In this document: piece after piece, positions 1 through 8,724 of the stretch
Position numbering within the stretch: position 1 is the stretch's first letter
Layout: every line of letters starts with the position of its first letter
DNA from: VFMC01 sp963791635
Lineage (GTDB): Bacteria > Actinomycetota > Acidimicrobiia > Acidimicrobiales > Ilumatobacteraceae
DNA: 64,000 nt
Direction: 5' to 3'
NCBI GenBank assembly: GCA_963791635.1
Contig: CAWBTC010000014.1
Coordinates: 78,585-142,584 of the forward strand
Program-made: the position numbers and the translations under genes
Notes under the pieces: model-generated
Told to the model about the DNA's origin: nothing
Database searches by the model: none
Seen by the model: the letters and a program-made list of their open reading frames with translations, nothing else

Positions 1-1963
1 CCACCATGATCGTGTCGCCGCCCCAGCTCTCTGCCACGAGCTCCTGCTCGGACAACTGCGACAACGTGCGCTGCACGTCGGCGTTCTCCTTGTCGATCTT
101 GTTGATCGCCACGATGATCGGCACATCGGCCGCCTTCGCGTGGTTGATCGCCTCGATCGTCTGGGGCATCACACCGTCGTCGGCGGCCACCATCAGCACC
201 ACGATGTCGGTGACCTGGGCGCCGCGGGCACGCATCTTCGTGAACGCCGCATGACCCGGGGTGTCGAGGAACGTGATGCGGCCGGTGGGGATCTCGACCT
301 GATAAGCGCCGATGTGCTGGGTGATGCCGCCAGCCTCGCCGGCCACCACGTTCGCATTGCGGATCTTGTCGAGCAGGGTGGTCTTGCCATGGTCGACGTG
401 ACCCATGATCGTGATCACGGGAGCGCGGACTTCCTGCAGCGCCTCATCGTCGTCATCGGAGTCGTCGAACATCGCCTGGAGTTCGAGCTCTTCTTGCTGA
501 CCGGCTTCGACCAGCAACAGATCCGCACCGATCTCGAGTGCGAACAGCTCCATTTGCTCGTCCGAGAGCGTCATGGTCGCGGTGACCATCTCGCCGTTCG
601 ACATCAAGAAGCGGATGACATCGGCAGCCGAGCGGTTCAGCTTGGGAGCGAACTCCTGGGCTGACACGCCGCGTTCGACGACGATGGTGCCCTCGGGCAC
701 CGGCGCATTGCTCGCGATGTAGGTGCCGCCCATCTGGGGCTGCAATGCGTCGAAGTCGCGACGCCGACGAGCACGGCTCTTCTTCCGCGGGGCACGACGG
801 CCGCCACCGGGGCGAGGGCCTCCGCCACCGCCACCACCGGGCCGCGGACCGCCACCGGGACCGCCACCGGGGCCACCGGGGCCACCGGGACGAGCACCGA
901 AGCCTCCCGGACCACCGGGGCGTGCGCCGCCAGGACCACCGGGACCGCCGGGGCGGGGACCTCCGAAGCCACCGGGGCGTGCGCCGCCGGGACCTCCTGG
1001 ACCGCCGGGGCGGGGACCGCTGGGCGCGCCTGGACGCTGGCCGTAGCCACCGGCGCGCTGCGGCGCCTGCGGACGCGCGCTGCCGGGCGGCGGCGGGATG
1101 GGGCGGCCGGACGCGGACACCGGACGGCTGACGCCGGGCGGCGGCGGGATCGGACGGCCGGACGCCGCGATCGGACGCGGAGCGCCCGGAAGCGGTGCGC
1201 CGCCGGGGGCGGGACGGCCGGGAGCAGCAGGCGGACGCGTCGCGCCGCCCTGGGGCGGGAGACCGGCCGGGCGCTGCGGCGCCGTCGCGGCGGGAGGCAT
1301 GGCGGGACGTGGGGCCTGCGGCGCCAGCGGGCGGGCCGCAACCGAGCTCGGGCGCGGCTCGCTGGTGACCGGACGCGAACTCACGACTCGACGGGGCTCA
1401 TCGGCCACGGACCCGGCAGACCCGACGGATGCGACGGACGCATCCGACGCTGCTGGGGCGACGGGCGCCGCAGGAACGGGCGCTGCGGGCGCAGGCGGCG
1501 TGGCGGCGGCTGCAGCGGGCACTGCGCCGGCTGATGCCACCGGGGACGCCGGGGCGACAGGCGCTGCCGCCGGAGCCGGCTCTGGGACCTGAGCGGGAAC
1601 AGGCGCGGCGACCTCAGCGACCGGTGCCGTGGCAACCGGAGCTCCTTCGGGTTCGGACGGCGCTGCCTCGGACGCTGCGACGCGCTTGGCGCCACTCGCC
1701 TTCTTCGCCGGGGCGTCGCCGTCTGGCTTGGCCGCTGCCTTCTTCGCTGCGGTCTTCTTGCCCGGCTTGGCCTCTTCGGGCTGTTCGGGGCGCGTCAGCC
1801 CATCACGCTCAGCGCGACGACGCAACCGGTCGGCCTGGGCTTCGATGATCGACGAGGACTGGCTCTTGGCCTCGACTCCCATCGCCGTGCACAGATCCAG
1901 TACTTCCGTGTTGGTCATCCCGAGCTGTTTTGCAAGCTCGTGTACGCGCATGTTCTTCGCCAA
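1..1963 (-). CDS. infB: translation initiation factor IF-2, C-terminus outside window
   Basis: IF-2 is the GTPase that brings fMet-tRNA to the 30S subunit. About 654 codons are present; the gene runs off the left edge. The N-terminus has the IF2_N motif RVHELAKQLGM, then an Ala/Pro-rich and Gly/Arg/Pro-rich linker (about residues 60-400), a second IF2_N-like region, and the G domain with G1 GHVDHGKT (near residue 518), G3 DTPGHA and G4 NKID. I chose a TTG start at 1963 (MAKNMRVHEL) because AAAGG lies 9 nt upstream; the ATG at 1951 has much poorer spacing. The reading frame was checked at several points and is continuous. It is the last gene of a rimP-nusA-ylxR-infB block. The low-complexity linker is long but typical of actinobacterial IF-2. 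Confidence 0.97.
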   Translation of the reverse strand, partial: MAKNMRVHELAKQLGMTNTEVLDLCTAMGVEAKSQSSSIIEAQADRLRRRAERDGLTRPEQPEEAKPGKKTAAKKAAAKPDGDAPAKKASGAKRVAASEAAPSEPEGAPVATAPVAEVAAPVPAQVPEPAPAAAPVAPASPVASAGAVPAAAAATPPAPAAPVPAAPVAPAASDASVASVGSAGSVADEPRRVVSSRPVTSEPRPSSVAARPLAPQAPRPAMPPAATAPQRPAGLPPQGGATRPPAAPGRPAPGGAPLPGAPRPIAASGRPIPPPPGVSRPVSASGRPIPPPPGSARPQAPQRAGGYGQRPGAPSGPRPGGPGGPGGARPGGFGGPRPGGPGGPGGARPGGPGGFGARPGGPGGPGGGPGGGPRPGGGGGGGPRPGGGRRAPRKKSRARRRRDFDALQPQMGGTYIASNAPVPEGTIVVERGVSAQEFAPKLNRSAADVIRFLMSNGEMVTATMTLSDEQMELFALEIGADLLLVEAGQQEELELQAMFDDSDDDDEALQEVRAPVITIMGHVDHGKTTLLDKIRNANVVAGEAGGITQHIGAYQVEIPTGRITFLDTPGHAAFTKMRARGAQVTDIVVLMVAADDGVMPQTIEAINHAKAADVPIIVAINKIDKENADVQRTLSQLSEQELVAESWGGDTIMV

Positions 1964-2032
1964 ACTGATTCAGCCTTTCGTCGGCGTCGGGCTACCGGAA
2001 GCGCTTCCGGCGGCCGTCCATTCTCTCATGTG

Positions 2033-2272
2033 TCATCGGGTGGATTCGAATGCGATCTGCAGCTCCGCCAGCGCGACCGGCCCGAGGGTTCGTCGCCATG
2101 CTCTGTCGAAGCCACGACGCTTCACCGCGCTGGTGAAGCATCCTGGTGCGCACAGCCATGCGCCGCGCCCGGGTGCCGTTCGGCTGACGATCGCTGTGCC
2201 GTCGGGACCGACGGCACAGCGGATCATCTCCGACTGGGGCAACGAGGCACGACAACCGACGCAGGTGCGCAT
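2033..2272 (-). CDS. ylxR: YlxR family RNA-binding protein (DUF448)
   Basis: Small 79-aa protein of the YlxR/DUF448 family, which sits between nusA and infB in many bacteria and is thought to bind RNA (RNase P or transcription roles have been proposed). It starts MRTCVGCRA and has the family pattern of RTCVGCR near the N-terminus, an RxAPGRGAWLC segment and a CFTSAVKRRGF-like basic stretch. The frame stays open upstream through the nusA repeat region, but the ATG at 2272, 16 nt after the nusA stop, matches the family N-terminus. It is probably co-transcribed with nusA. About 70 nt separate it from infB. Confidence 0.9.
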   Translation of the reverse strand: MRTCVGCRASLPQSEMIRCAVGPDGTAIVSRTAPGRGAWLCAPGCFTSAVKRRGFDRAWRRTLGPVALAELQIAFESTR

Positions 2273-2288
2273 CGGCTGGCGGGCGTGG

Positions 2289-3581
2289 TCAGGAGTTCGG
2301 TTCGTCGCCACCCTCCTGTTCGGTCTCGGCCGTCGCCTGTTCAGCAACGGCATCTTCAGTCGGTGAGTCTTCAGCCGGTGCCGCTTCGGCAACGGCTTCC
2401 TCGGCAACGGCTTCATCGGCAACGGCTGCTTCGGCAACGGCTGCTTCGGCAACCGCCGGCGCAGCTTCGGCGACGGTCTCGGGCACGCCTTCGTTCCACT
2501 CGGCGGCGCTCACGATCGAGCCATCGGCGGCACGGAACTCCATCACGCCCTCTGCGTTCTCGACCCACTCACCCTCGGCGTAGTCCTCCTGGTCGTCGGG
2601 ACCCTCGAGGTGTTGTGTCTCGCCTCGGATGTCGATGCGAACACCGGTGAGACGGGCGGCGAGGCGAGCGTTCTGGCCCTCCTTGCCGATCGCCAGGCTG
2701 AGCTGGTGGTCGGGCACGATCACGTCGGCCTGGGTGGCGTCGTCGCTGATGATGACTTCTTTCACCTTCGCTGGCGAGAGCGCCTTGGCGACGAAGTCGG
2801 CCAGGTCCTCGCTGAAGGGGACGATGTCGATCTTCTCACCACGCAGCTCGTTGACGACCATGCGGACGCGACCGCCACGGGCACCGACACAGGCGCCGAC
2901 TGGGTCGACGTTGTGGTCGTTGCTCCACACCGCGATCTTCGTGCGATGACCTGGTTCACGGGCACAGGCCCTGATCTCGACGATGCCGTCGGCGATCTCG
3001 GGCACTTCGAGCTCGAAGAGCCGCTTGATGAGACCCGGGTGGGTACGGCTCACCACGATCTGCGGACCCTTGGCGGTCTTGCGAACCTCGACGATGTAGG
3101 CCTTCACGCGCGCACCAGGCTCGGGACGCTCGAACGGCACCTGCTCGGCCTGGGGCAGCAAGCTCTCGACACGCCCCAGGTCGAGCAGCGTGTAACGCGC
3201 GTCGGTCTGCTGGATGATGCCGGTGACGATGTCGCCCTCGCGGTTCGCGTACTCCTCGAACTTGCGGTCGCGCTCTGCCTCGCGGATCTTCTGGCCCATC
3301 ACCTGACGGAAGGTCTGGGCGGCGATGCGTCCCATCTCTTCCTTGCGGGGTGTGTCGTCGCGCTCGTTGACCCACAGGCCGTCCTCGTCGACGTCGTAGG
3401 CCATGAACTTGAACTCGAACGTGTCAGGGTTGACCTCGACGACGACTTCCTCGGCCGCACCGGGGCGGCGCTTGTACGCGAGCGCCAGAGCGTCCGCGAG
3501 CACCTGTAGCAGCGCGTCGACCGAGATGTTCTTCTCGTTCGCGAGCATGCGAACGGCTTCGGACATGTCGAGACTGCTCAT
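2289..3581 (-). CDS. nusA: transcription termination/antitermination factor NusA
   Basis: NusA binds RNA polymerase and nascent RNA and modulates pausing, termination and antitermination. The 430-aa protein has the N-terminal NusA domain (1-125), an S1 domain (about 130-200, REGDIVTGIIQQ) and two KH domains (GACVGARGGRVR and LAIGKEGQNARLAARL). The C-terminal 90 residues are acidic and built from Ala-Val-Ala-Glu repeats (AVAEAAVAEAAVADEAVAEE), instead of the acidic repeats of enterobacterial NusA. The ATG overlaps the rimP stop by 4 nt (ATGA), indicating translational coupling. ylxR follows after 16 nt. Confidence 0.96.
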   Translation of the reverse strand: MSSLDMSEAVRMLANEKNISVDALLQVLADALALAYKRRPGAAEEVVVEVNPDTFEFKFMAYDVDEDGLWVNERDDTPRKEEMGRIAAQTFRQVMGQKIREAERDRKFEEYANREGDIVTGIIQQTDARYTLLDLGRVESLLPQAEQVPFERPEPGARVKAYIVEVRKTAKGPQIVVSRTHPGLIKRLFELEVPEIADGIVEIRACAREPGHRTKIAVWSNDHNVDPVGACVGARGGRVRMVVNELRGEKIDIVPFSEDLADFVAKALSPAKVKEVIISDDATQADVIVPDHQLSLAIGKEGQNARLAARLTGVRIDIRGETQHLEGPDDQEDYAEGEWVENAEGVMEFRAADGSIVSAAEWNEGVPETVAEAAPAVAEAAVAEAAVADEAVAEEAVAEAAPAEDSPTEDAVAEQATAETEQEGGDEPNS

Positions 3582-4231
3582 GACGCCTCCTGCGTTTCTT
3601 TCGTGGTGGGTGTCGATCGGCTCGACAGGGCCTCGGCATCGACCTCGTCCGATGGGCCGGCCGGCTTGGCTGCCCCGGGCTTTGCGGTCGCGCCCGGCTT
3701 CTTGCGAGCCGTCTTGGCTGCGCCAGCCTTGTGGGCTGGTGCCTTGCCGGGCTTGGGTGCCGGACCCCAGATGAAGATGGTCTTGGCTCGGTCGATCTGG
3801 GAGTAGGGGATGATCCGCTCGGTGAGCTCCGCATCGTCGAGACGGACGACGCAGTCGGCGTCGGAGGCCGCGATGAGGATGCCTTGCACGCGCCGGTCGC
3901 CCGCAGCAACGTCACGGAGGCGGACGTTGACGGTCTTGCCGATCTCGCGATGGAAGTGCGCGGGGACGCGGAGCGTGCGCTCGAGGCCGGGGCTGGTGAC
4001 CTCGAGGGTGTAGTGGCCCGGCATGGGATCGTCGTGGTCGAAGTCGCGCCCGATCATTCGGGTGAGCAGGGCGATCTCGTCGAGCGTGACACCACCGGGC
4101 GACCCAGGCGGGGTATCGATCGTGATCCGCAGCACGCCGCCGCGGTACTCGATGTCGTACAGATCGAGCTTCATGTCCGCCACCAGGGGGGCGACCATCG
4201 TCGTGACCCTGGCTACCACTGCATCGCTCAT
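3578..4231 (-). CDS. rimP: ribosome maturation factor RimP
   Basis: RimP assists 30S subunit maturation. The 217-aa protein has the N-terminal alpha/beta domain with LYDIEYRGG and LRITIDTPPG, the LEVTSPGLERTLR segment that is the family signature, and the Sm-like C-terminal domain ending near IPYSQIDRAKTIF. After residue 160 it carries an Ala/Lys/Pro-rich tail of about 55 residues that is not part of the family core. The start ATG has GGAGG 8 nt upstream. First gene of the nusA block. Confidence 0.93.
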   Translation of the reverse strand: MSDAVVARVTTMVAPLVADMKLDLYDIEYRGGVLRITIDTPPGSPGGVTLDEIALLTRMIGRDFDHDDPMPGHYTLEVTSPGLERTLRVPAHFHREIGKTVNVRLRDVAAGDRRVQGILIAASDADCVVRLDDAELTERIIPYSQIDRAKTIFIWGPAPKPGKAPAHKAGAAKTARKKPGATAKPGAAKPAGPSDEVDAEALSSRSTPTTKETQEAS

Positions 4232-4265
4232 GTCGTCGTCCCTCCTTCCTGGCTCGGTGCCGTAC

Positions 4266-4310
4266 TCGTCTTGCTCGTCTTGCGTGTCTTGCGTGTCTTG
4301 CTCGTCGTGC
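4266..4310. repeat. five 9-bp tandem repeats in the rimP leader
   Basis: Five head-to-tail 9-mers read on the plus strand as tcgtcttgc, tcgtcttgc, gtgtcttgc, gtgtcttgc and tcgtcgtgc. On the rimP mRNA this is a CAAGAC-rich, apparently unstructured stretch between the leader hairpin and the Shine-Dalgarno. The copy number may vary between strains. Function unknown. Confidence 0.75.
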
Positions 4311-4332
4311 GCCTTGGGCCCCTTCAGACAAG

Positions 4333-4360
4333 AAGGCGTGGACCTGAGGGCCCACGCCTT
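4333..4360 (-). promoter_or_regulatory. hairpin in rimP-nusA leader RNA
   Basis: A perfect 9-bp stem, AAGGCGTGG pairing with CCACGCCTT, with a 10-nt loop. It lies between a candidate -10 box (4388-4393) and rimP, so it should be in the untranslated leader of the rimP-nusA-ylxR-infB transcript. No T-tract follows on either strand. It may be an attenuator or a protein-binding leader element; the sequence does not say which. Confidence 0.5.
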
Positions 4361-4387
4361 CGGTTCGAGGAACTCAAGGACTGGCCG

Positions 4388-4393
4388 AGTATA
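4388..4393 (-). promoter_or_regulatory. candidate -10 box for the rimP operon
   Basis: TATACT on the minus strand, a near-consensus -10 hexamer, about 155 nt upstream of the rimP start. No convincing -35 is seen. It would place the 9-bp hairpin and the 9-mer repeats in the leader RNA. Confidence 0.5.
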
Positions 4394-4420
4394 GCTGGGG
4401 AGTCCCCCGAACGGGGCCGG

Positions 4421-4426
4421 TAACCT
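4421..4426 (+). promoter_or_regulatory. candidate -10 box for proS (leaderless)
   Basis: TAACCT fits the TANNNT actinobacterial -10 pattern and ends 8 nt before the proS GTG. The spacing would give a leaderless proS mRNA. No Shine-Dalgarno is visible before the GTG, which supports this. No clear -35. Confidence 0.4.
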
Positions 4427-4434
4427 GCCCGACC

Positions 4435-6198
4435 GTGCTCCGCTTGTCGACCCTGTTCCTCCGAACCCTCCGAGAGGACCCGTCCGATGCCGAGGTGGCC
4501 AGCCACCGACTGCTGGTTCGTGCGAGCTACATCCGCCGCGCCGCGCCCGGTGGGTTCACCTGGCTGCCGCTCGGATGGATCGTGTACCGAAACGTCGAGC
4601 GCATCGTGCGTGAGGAGATGGATCGCGAGGGCTTCCAGGAAGTGCACTTCCCGGCGCTCATCCCTCGCGAACCGTACGAGCTGAGCGGCCGCTGGACCGA
4701 GTACGGCGACAACGTGTTCCGGGTCACCGACCGCAAGGGTGCCGAATTCATGCTCGCGCCCACCCACGAAGAGCTGTTCACCCTGCTGGTGAAGGACCTG
4801 TACTCCAGCTACAAGGATCTGCCGCTCGTGATCTACCAGATCCAGAACAAGTTCCGCGACGAGGTCCGCCCCCGCGCCGGTCTGTTGCGCGGCCGCGAGT
4901 TCTCGATGAAGGACTCATACAGCTTCGACATCGACGAAGCAGGCTTGCAGGTCAGTTACGACAAGCATCGGGTGGCCTATCAGCGCACCTTCGACCGCCT
5001 CGGCATGCCGTACGTGATCGTCTCCGCGATGAGCGGTGCGATGGGCGGCTCCGCCAGCGAGGAGTTCCTGGCCCCGCTCGCAGTCGGCGAGGACACCTAC
5101 GTGAGTTGCACGAACTGCGACTACGCCGCCAACACCGAGGCCGTGCAAGTGGCACCTCCAGCTGCGATCGCGTTCGAGGGTCTTGCTGCCGCACACGTCC
5201 ACGACACCCCCGACACGCCGACCATCCAAACCCTGGTCGACCTCTTCAACGCGCGCGACGATCTGAGGCGCACCGATCGCGACTGGACCGCCGCCGACAC
5301 CCTGAAGAACCTCGTCGTGAAGCTGAAGTACCCCGACGGCTCGATCGTGCCGTTGGCGATCGGTGTGCCCGGTGACCGCGACGTCGACATGAAGCGCCTC
5401 GAGGCGCAGGTGGCGCCGGCCGAGATCGAGCCGTTCTCCGAGGCCGACTTCGCTGCCAACCCCGCCCTCGTGAAGGGCTACATCGGCCCGGGCTCGCTCG
5501 GCGAGGAGAACCCGTCGGGCATCCGCTTCGTGGTCGATCCGCGGATCGTGTCGGGCACGGCCTGGATCACCGGCGCCGACCAGCCCGGCAAGCACGTGGC
5601 CGGTCTGGTGGCCGGCCGCGACTTCACCGCCGACGGCGTGATCGAGGCCGCCGAGGTGCACGGTGGCGACCCGTGCCCCAACTGCGGCTCACCGCTCGAG
5701 ATCGCCCGCGGCATCGAGATCGGTCACATCTTCCAACTCGGCCGCAAGTACGCGGAGGCACTCGGCCTCACCGTGCTCGACCAGCACGGCAAGACCCGCA
5801 CCGTCACGATGGGGAGCTACGGCATCGGCGTGTCGCGAGCCGTGGCCGCGATCGCCGAGATGAACTGCGACGACAAGGGAATCATCTGGCCACGTGAGGT
5901 ATCGCCGGCGGACGTCCACATCGTGGCGACGGGCAAGGCCACCGACCCACAACTTCCGGCCGCCGAGGCGCTTGCCTCCGAGTGCGAGGCCGCCGGCCTG
6001 CGGGTCATGCTCGACGACCGCATCGGCGTGTCGCCGGGCGTGAAGTTCAACGATGCAGAGCTGATCGGTGTGCCCACGATCGTCGTCGTGGGTCGAGGTC
6101 TCGTCGACGGCCTCGTGGAACTGAAGGACCGCCGCTCGGGCGAGCGTCGCGACGTGCCGCTCGCCGAGATCATCTCGGTGTTGCTGTCGCAGGACTGA
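4435..6198 (+). CDS. proS: prolyl-tRNA synthetase (bacterial type)
   Basis: Class II aminoacyl-tRNA synthetase charging tRNA-Pro. The 587-aa length and the order of parts fit the bacterial-type enzyme with an insertion (editing) domain: motif 1 and 2 region (LRTLREDPSDAEVASH, FRDEVRPRAGLLRGREF), the INS domain about residues 225-410, motif 3 (GSYGIGVSRAVAAIAE) and the C-terminal anticodon-binding domain. GTG start, with no SD but a -10-like TAACCT close by, so translation is probably leaderless. It is divergent from the rimP block, with only 203 nt between. Confidence 0.96.
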   Translation: MLRLSTLFLRTLREDPSDAEVASHRLLVRASYIRRAAPGGFTWLPLGWIVYRNVERIVREEMDREGFQEVHFPALIPREPYELSGRWTEYGDNVFRVTDRKGAEFMLAPTHEELFTLLVKDLYSSYKDLPLVIYQIQNKFRDEVRPRAGLLRGREFSMKDSYSFDIDEAGLQVSYDKHRVAYQRTFDRLGMPYVIVSAMSGAMGGSASEEFLAPLAVGEDTYVSCTNCDYAANTEAVQVAPPAAIAFEGLAAAHVHDTPDTPTIQTLVDLFNARDDLRRTDRDWTAADTLKNLVVKLKYPDGSIVPLAIGVPGDRDVDMKRLEAQVAPAEIEPFSEADFAANPALVKGYIGPGSLGEENPSGIRFVVDPRIVSGTAWITGADQPGKHVAGLVAGRDFTADGVIEAAEVHGGDPCPNCGSPLEIARGIEIGHIFQLGRKYAEALGLTVLDQHGKTRTVTMGSYGIGVSRAVAAIAEMNCDDKGIIWPREVSPADVHIVATGKATDPQLPAAEALASECEAAGLRVMLDDRIGVSPGVKFNDAELIGVPTIVVVGRGLVDGLVELKDRRSGERRDVPLAEIISVLLSQD

Positions 6199-6242
6199 CT
6201 GCTCCTTCGATCACCCGGGCCGCGTCGGACGAGCCAGCTGGG

Positions 6243-6941
6243 TCACGCGCGCACCCGGGAAGGCACGCCGATGCGGACCTCCACGCCGGGGGACCACAGC
6301 ACCACCGGTTCTCCCTCCGGGGCGGTCAGGCCGGCAGCAGCGAACATCGTCTCGTGGCACGACACGAGCTCGGCCCGGTGCACCGGCCACGGCTCATGTT
6401 CGACGTCTGCCCACATCAGGCGGCGGCCGAACGTGGTGCCGAGCGCCCAGCGAGCCGTGAGGAACACCTGCAACTGGTCGACCTCGGACGCTGGCAGCTG
6501 CTGGCCGACGCGGATCACCATGCGGCTCTCGGCCCCGCCGACCTCTGACGGCCGAGGCCAGCGACGACGCGAGGTGTAGGTGATGAGATCACGATCGCGT
6601 TCGATCGACATCTTCGCCCAGCAGTACGGCAGGCGGTAGCTCACCCGTGCGACGAGCGCGGGCACCAACCGGCTGATGTCGAGGCTGCAGAACCACACCG
6701 CCGACCGGCCTGACGGATCACGGATGTAGGTCCGCACGTTCGTCTCCGGGAACGTCGACAGTGGCCCGAACGCAGGTCCGTGCGGCACCCGGATCCGGCG
6801 CATCTGGAACGGGATCAGGCCGACCCATGCGGAGCCGTCGAACGTGTCGACCGTGAAGCCCGGCGGCAACAGCGCCTGCACGCTCGCCGGGTCGTAGCGC
6901 CAGTGCACCGAGGCGAGGTCGTGCCAGCCTTGGACCATCAC
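6243..6941 (-). CDS. DUF2071/YqjF family protein
   Basis: 232-aa protein of the DUF2071 (YqjF-like, acetoacetate-decarboxylase-like fold) family. The N-terminal segment WRYDPASVQALLPPGFTVDT and the following WVGLIPFQM are the family hallmark, and the middle region WFCSLDISRLVPALVARVSYRLPYCWAKM is also typical. No catalytic role is established for the family. It lies 56 nt downstream of the MaoC gene on the same strand and may be co-transcribed. Convergent with proS. Confidence 0.8.
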   Translation of the reverse strand: MMVQGWHDLASVHWRYDPASVQALLPPGFTVDTFDGSAWVGLIPFQMRRIRVPHGPAFGPLSTFPETNVRTYIRDPSGRSAVWFCSLDISRLVPALVARVSYRLPYCWAKMSIERDRDLITYTSRRRWPRPSEVGGAESRMVIRVGQQLPASEVDQLQVFLTARWALGTTFGRRLMWADVEHEPWPVHRAELVSCHETMFAAAGLTAPEGEPVVLWSPGVEVRIGVPSRVRA

Positions 6942-6997
6942 CGCCCGACGAACGGGCGTCGGGCACTCGGCCCCGCTCGGGTGGACCTGCTGAACGG

Positions 6998-7852
6998 TCA
7001 GCTGAACCGCACCAAGCCCTGGTCGATGACCACCCGGTCACCGACGGAGGTGGTGAACACAGCCTCGCCGTCACCCGTCCGCCAGGCCTTCACCGTGAGC
7101 GCCTCTCCGGGCATCACCGGCGACGAGAAGCGGCCCTCGATGTGATGGAAGCGGGTGACGTCGTCGTCGACCAGCGCACGGAGCAGGGCCCGTCCAGTGA
7201 AGCCGTAGGTGCACAGGCCGTGCAGGATCGGGCGCTCGAACCCGCCGATCGCGGCGAACGACGGGTCGGTGTGGAGCGGATTGCGGTCGCCGGAGAGGCG
7301 GTACACGAACGCCTGGTCGGGCGAGGTCTGCAGCGTCACCTCGTGATCCGGTGCGGCGGCAGCCGGCGGTTCGTTCTGAGGCCCGGACGGGCCGCGCTCA
7401 CCACCCCAGCCGCCCTCACCACGGATGAACGCCGACGAACGCGTGGTCCAGAGCAGTTCACCGCTCTCGAGACGCACCTCGTTCTCGGTGACCACGACGG
7501 CTGCCTTGCCCTTGTCGTACATCGCGACGAGCTTGTCCTGCATCGTGGCCGTCGCCTCCACCGGGATCGGCCTGGCGAGGGTGATCGCCTGCGAGCCGTG
7601 CACGAGCAGCGCCCAGTTGAACGTGCCGATCTGGCTCATCGCGCTCTTGCCCGGCGAGGCGCTGCCGGAACCGGCAACGACGGCGAAGGTGGGATACACC
7701 ACCTGCTGCACGTCCTTGGTGTTCTCGGTCGTGAAGGGCAACTCCGCCTGGCCGGCACCGATGCCGACGGCGTAGAGCAACGCATCCTTCGAGTTCCACG
7801 AGATCGTACGGACATCACCGGTGGCACCGACGGCGCTGGGATCGAGCGGCAT
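6998..7852 (-). CDS. MaoC-type enoyl-CoA hydratase 2
   Basis: 284-aa double hot-dog hydratase that hydrates trans-2-enoyl-CoA to the (R)-3-hydroxyacyl-CoA. The N-terminal half is the degenerate MFE-2 hydratase domain; the C-terminal half has the hydratase 2 motif YRLSGDRNPLHTDPSFA with the catalytic Asp/His pair, then RPILHGLCTYGFTGRAL. Homologues take part in fatty acid or sterol side-chain breakdown in mycobacteria. A G-rich SD (AGGGGGA) precedes the ATG by about 9 nt, and a 10-bp tandem repeat array begins 18 nt upstream of the start. The SDR at 9733 could supply the matching dehydrogenase. Confidence 0.88.
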   Translation of the reverse strand: MPLDPSAVGATGDVRTISWNSKDALLYAVGIGAGQAELPFTTENTKDVQQVVYPTFAVVAGSGSASPGKSAMSQIGTFNWALLVHGSQAITLARPIPVEATATMQDKLVAMYDKGKAAVVVTENEVRLESGELLWTTRSSAFIRGEGGWGGERGPSGPQNEPPAAAAPDHEVTLQTSPDQAFVYRLSGDRNPLHTDPSFAAIGGFERPILHGLCTYGFTGRALLRALVDDDVTRFHHIEGRFSSPVMPGEALTVKAWRTGDGEAVFTTSVGDRVVIDQGLVRFS

Positions 7853-7870
7853 GACGAGGTTCCCCCTGAT

Positions 7871-7937
7871 CGAACTGGATCGAACTGGATCGGACTTGAT
7901 CGGACTTGATCGGACTTGATCGGACTTGATCGGACTG
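7871..7937. repeat. 10-bp tandem repeats upstream of the MaoC gene
   Basis: Two copies of cgaactggat followed by four perfect copies and one partial copy of cggacttgat. The array lies just upstream of the MaoC start (7852), so it covers the promoter or leader. The unit length equals one DNA helical turn, so every copy presents the same face. Confidence 0.85.
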
Positions 7938-8010
7938 TGGCCGGCGCCCTCTCGGCGCCATCGACGTCATCTTGCCCTACGACCGGCCGCCGGTTCGACT
8001 CGGTCGACCC

Positions 8011-8070
8011 GGGTCAGCCCGGGTCAGCCCGGGTCAGCCCGGGTCAGCCCGGTCAGCCCGGGTCAGCCGG
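8011..8070. repeat. second 10-bp tandem repeat array (gggtcagccc)
   Basis: Four perfect copies of gggtcagccc followed by shortened copies (9 bp), in the same divergent intergenic region as the 7871-7937 array but with an unrelated unit. It ends about 60 nt before the start of the 8133 gene. Confidence 0.85.
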
Positions 8071-8132
8071 GTCGGATCGATTCGGGACCAAGTGCCCTGG
8101 CCGCACCGAGCCGACTTCGCTCGAATGTGCGC

Positions 8133-8687
8133 ATGAGGATTCTGTTGGTCGCCGACCACCCCGACGATGCCCGCGCAGTCGAGGCATCGTTGACGGTCGA
8201 CGGCCACACCGTCACCACGTGCAATGACCGCTTCGGCGGCCCGTGCCGCGGTGTCGAACACTTCGACGACTGCCCGTTGGAGTCGTCGGTGGATCTTGCG
8301 GTGATCGCTCGGTCATCGCACGGGAGGCGAGGCATCGAGGAGATGGGGTCGGTGTGCGCCTCCCGACACCGCGTCGGCGTGGTCGAGATCGATCCGTCCG
8401 TTCCGGACGACCGGTCGATCTACGAACTCGCCGACGCGGCCGAGCATGACATCTGCCGGGGGTACGCGGCCGCGGTTCACGAGACGGTGCAGGACATGCT
8501 GGGCGACGAACCCTTCGACGTGCACGTGACGCGCCGCGACCGCGACGTCCACGTCTGGATCAGGTTGGGTTTCGAGGCCTCGCCGATGACGGTCAGCGCG
8601 GTGGCCGACCGAGCTCGCGCCGGCGCGCGCCGCCACGATCGGTTCGCGAAGGTGATCGACGTGTCGGTTCAGCGCGACCGCTGGTAG
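8133..8687 (+). CDS. hypothetical protein with receiver-like N-terminus
   Basis: 184 aa, not recognised with confidence. The first 30 residues (MRILLVADHPDDARAVEASL) resemble the first strand and helix of a response-regulator receiver or a DNA-damage-type CheY fold, but the usual phospho-acceptor Asp context and conserved Lys are not clear. A Cys-containing loop (CNDRFGGPCRGVEHFDDC) follows. The C-terminal third (VHVTRRDRDVHVWIRLGFE) looks like a small alpha/beta domain. The ATG at 8133 is chosen because the open frame upstream only covers tandem repeats. No good SD is visible. Confidence 0.6.
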   Translation: MRILLVADHPDDARAVEASLTVDGHTVTTCNDRFGGPCRGVEHFDDCPLESSVDLAVIARSSHGRRGIEEMGSVCASRHRVGVVEIDPSVPDDRSIYELADAAEHDICRGYAAAVHETVQDMLGDEPFDVHVTRRDRDVHVWIRLGFEASPMTVSAVADRARAGARRHDRFAKVIDVSVQRDRW

Positions 8688-8724
8688 GCCCTGCGCCGAC
8701 GTCGATCGGCCAGCTGCGTGATTG

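Noticed and set aside
637..1592. Several ORFs across the repetitive infB linker on both strands
   Set aside because: Low-complexity Pro/Arg or Gly/Ala translations arising from the Gly-Pro-Arg-rich linker; the infB frame is continuous through them.
2610..3509. Long plus-strand ORF opposite nusA
   Set aside because: Shadow of the nusA codons in high-GC DNA; its Asp/Val/Leu/His-rich composition is typical of an antisense frame and nusA motifs are unambiguous.
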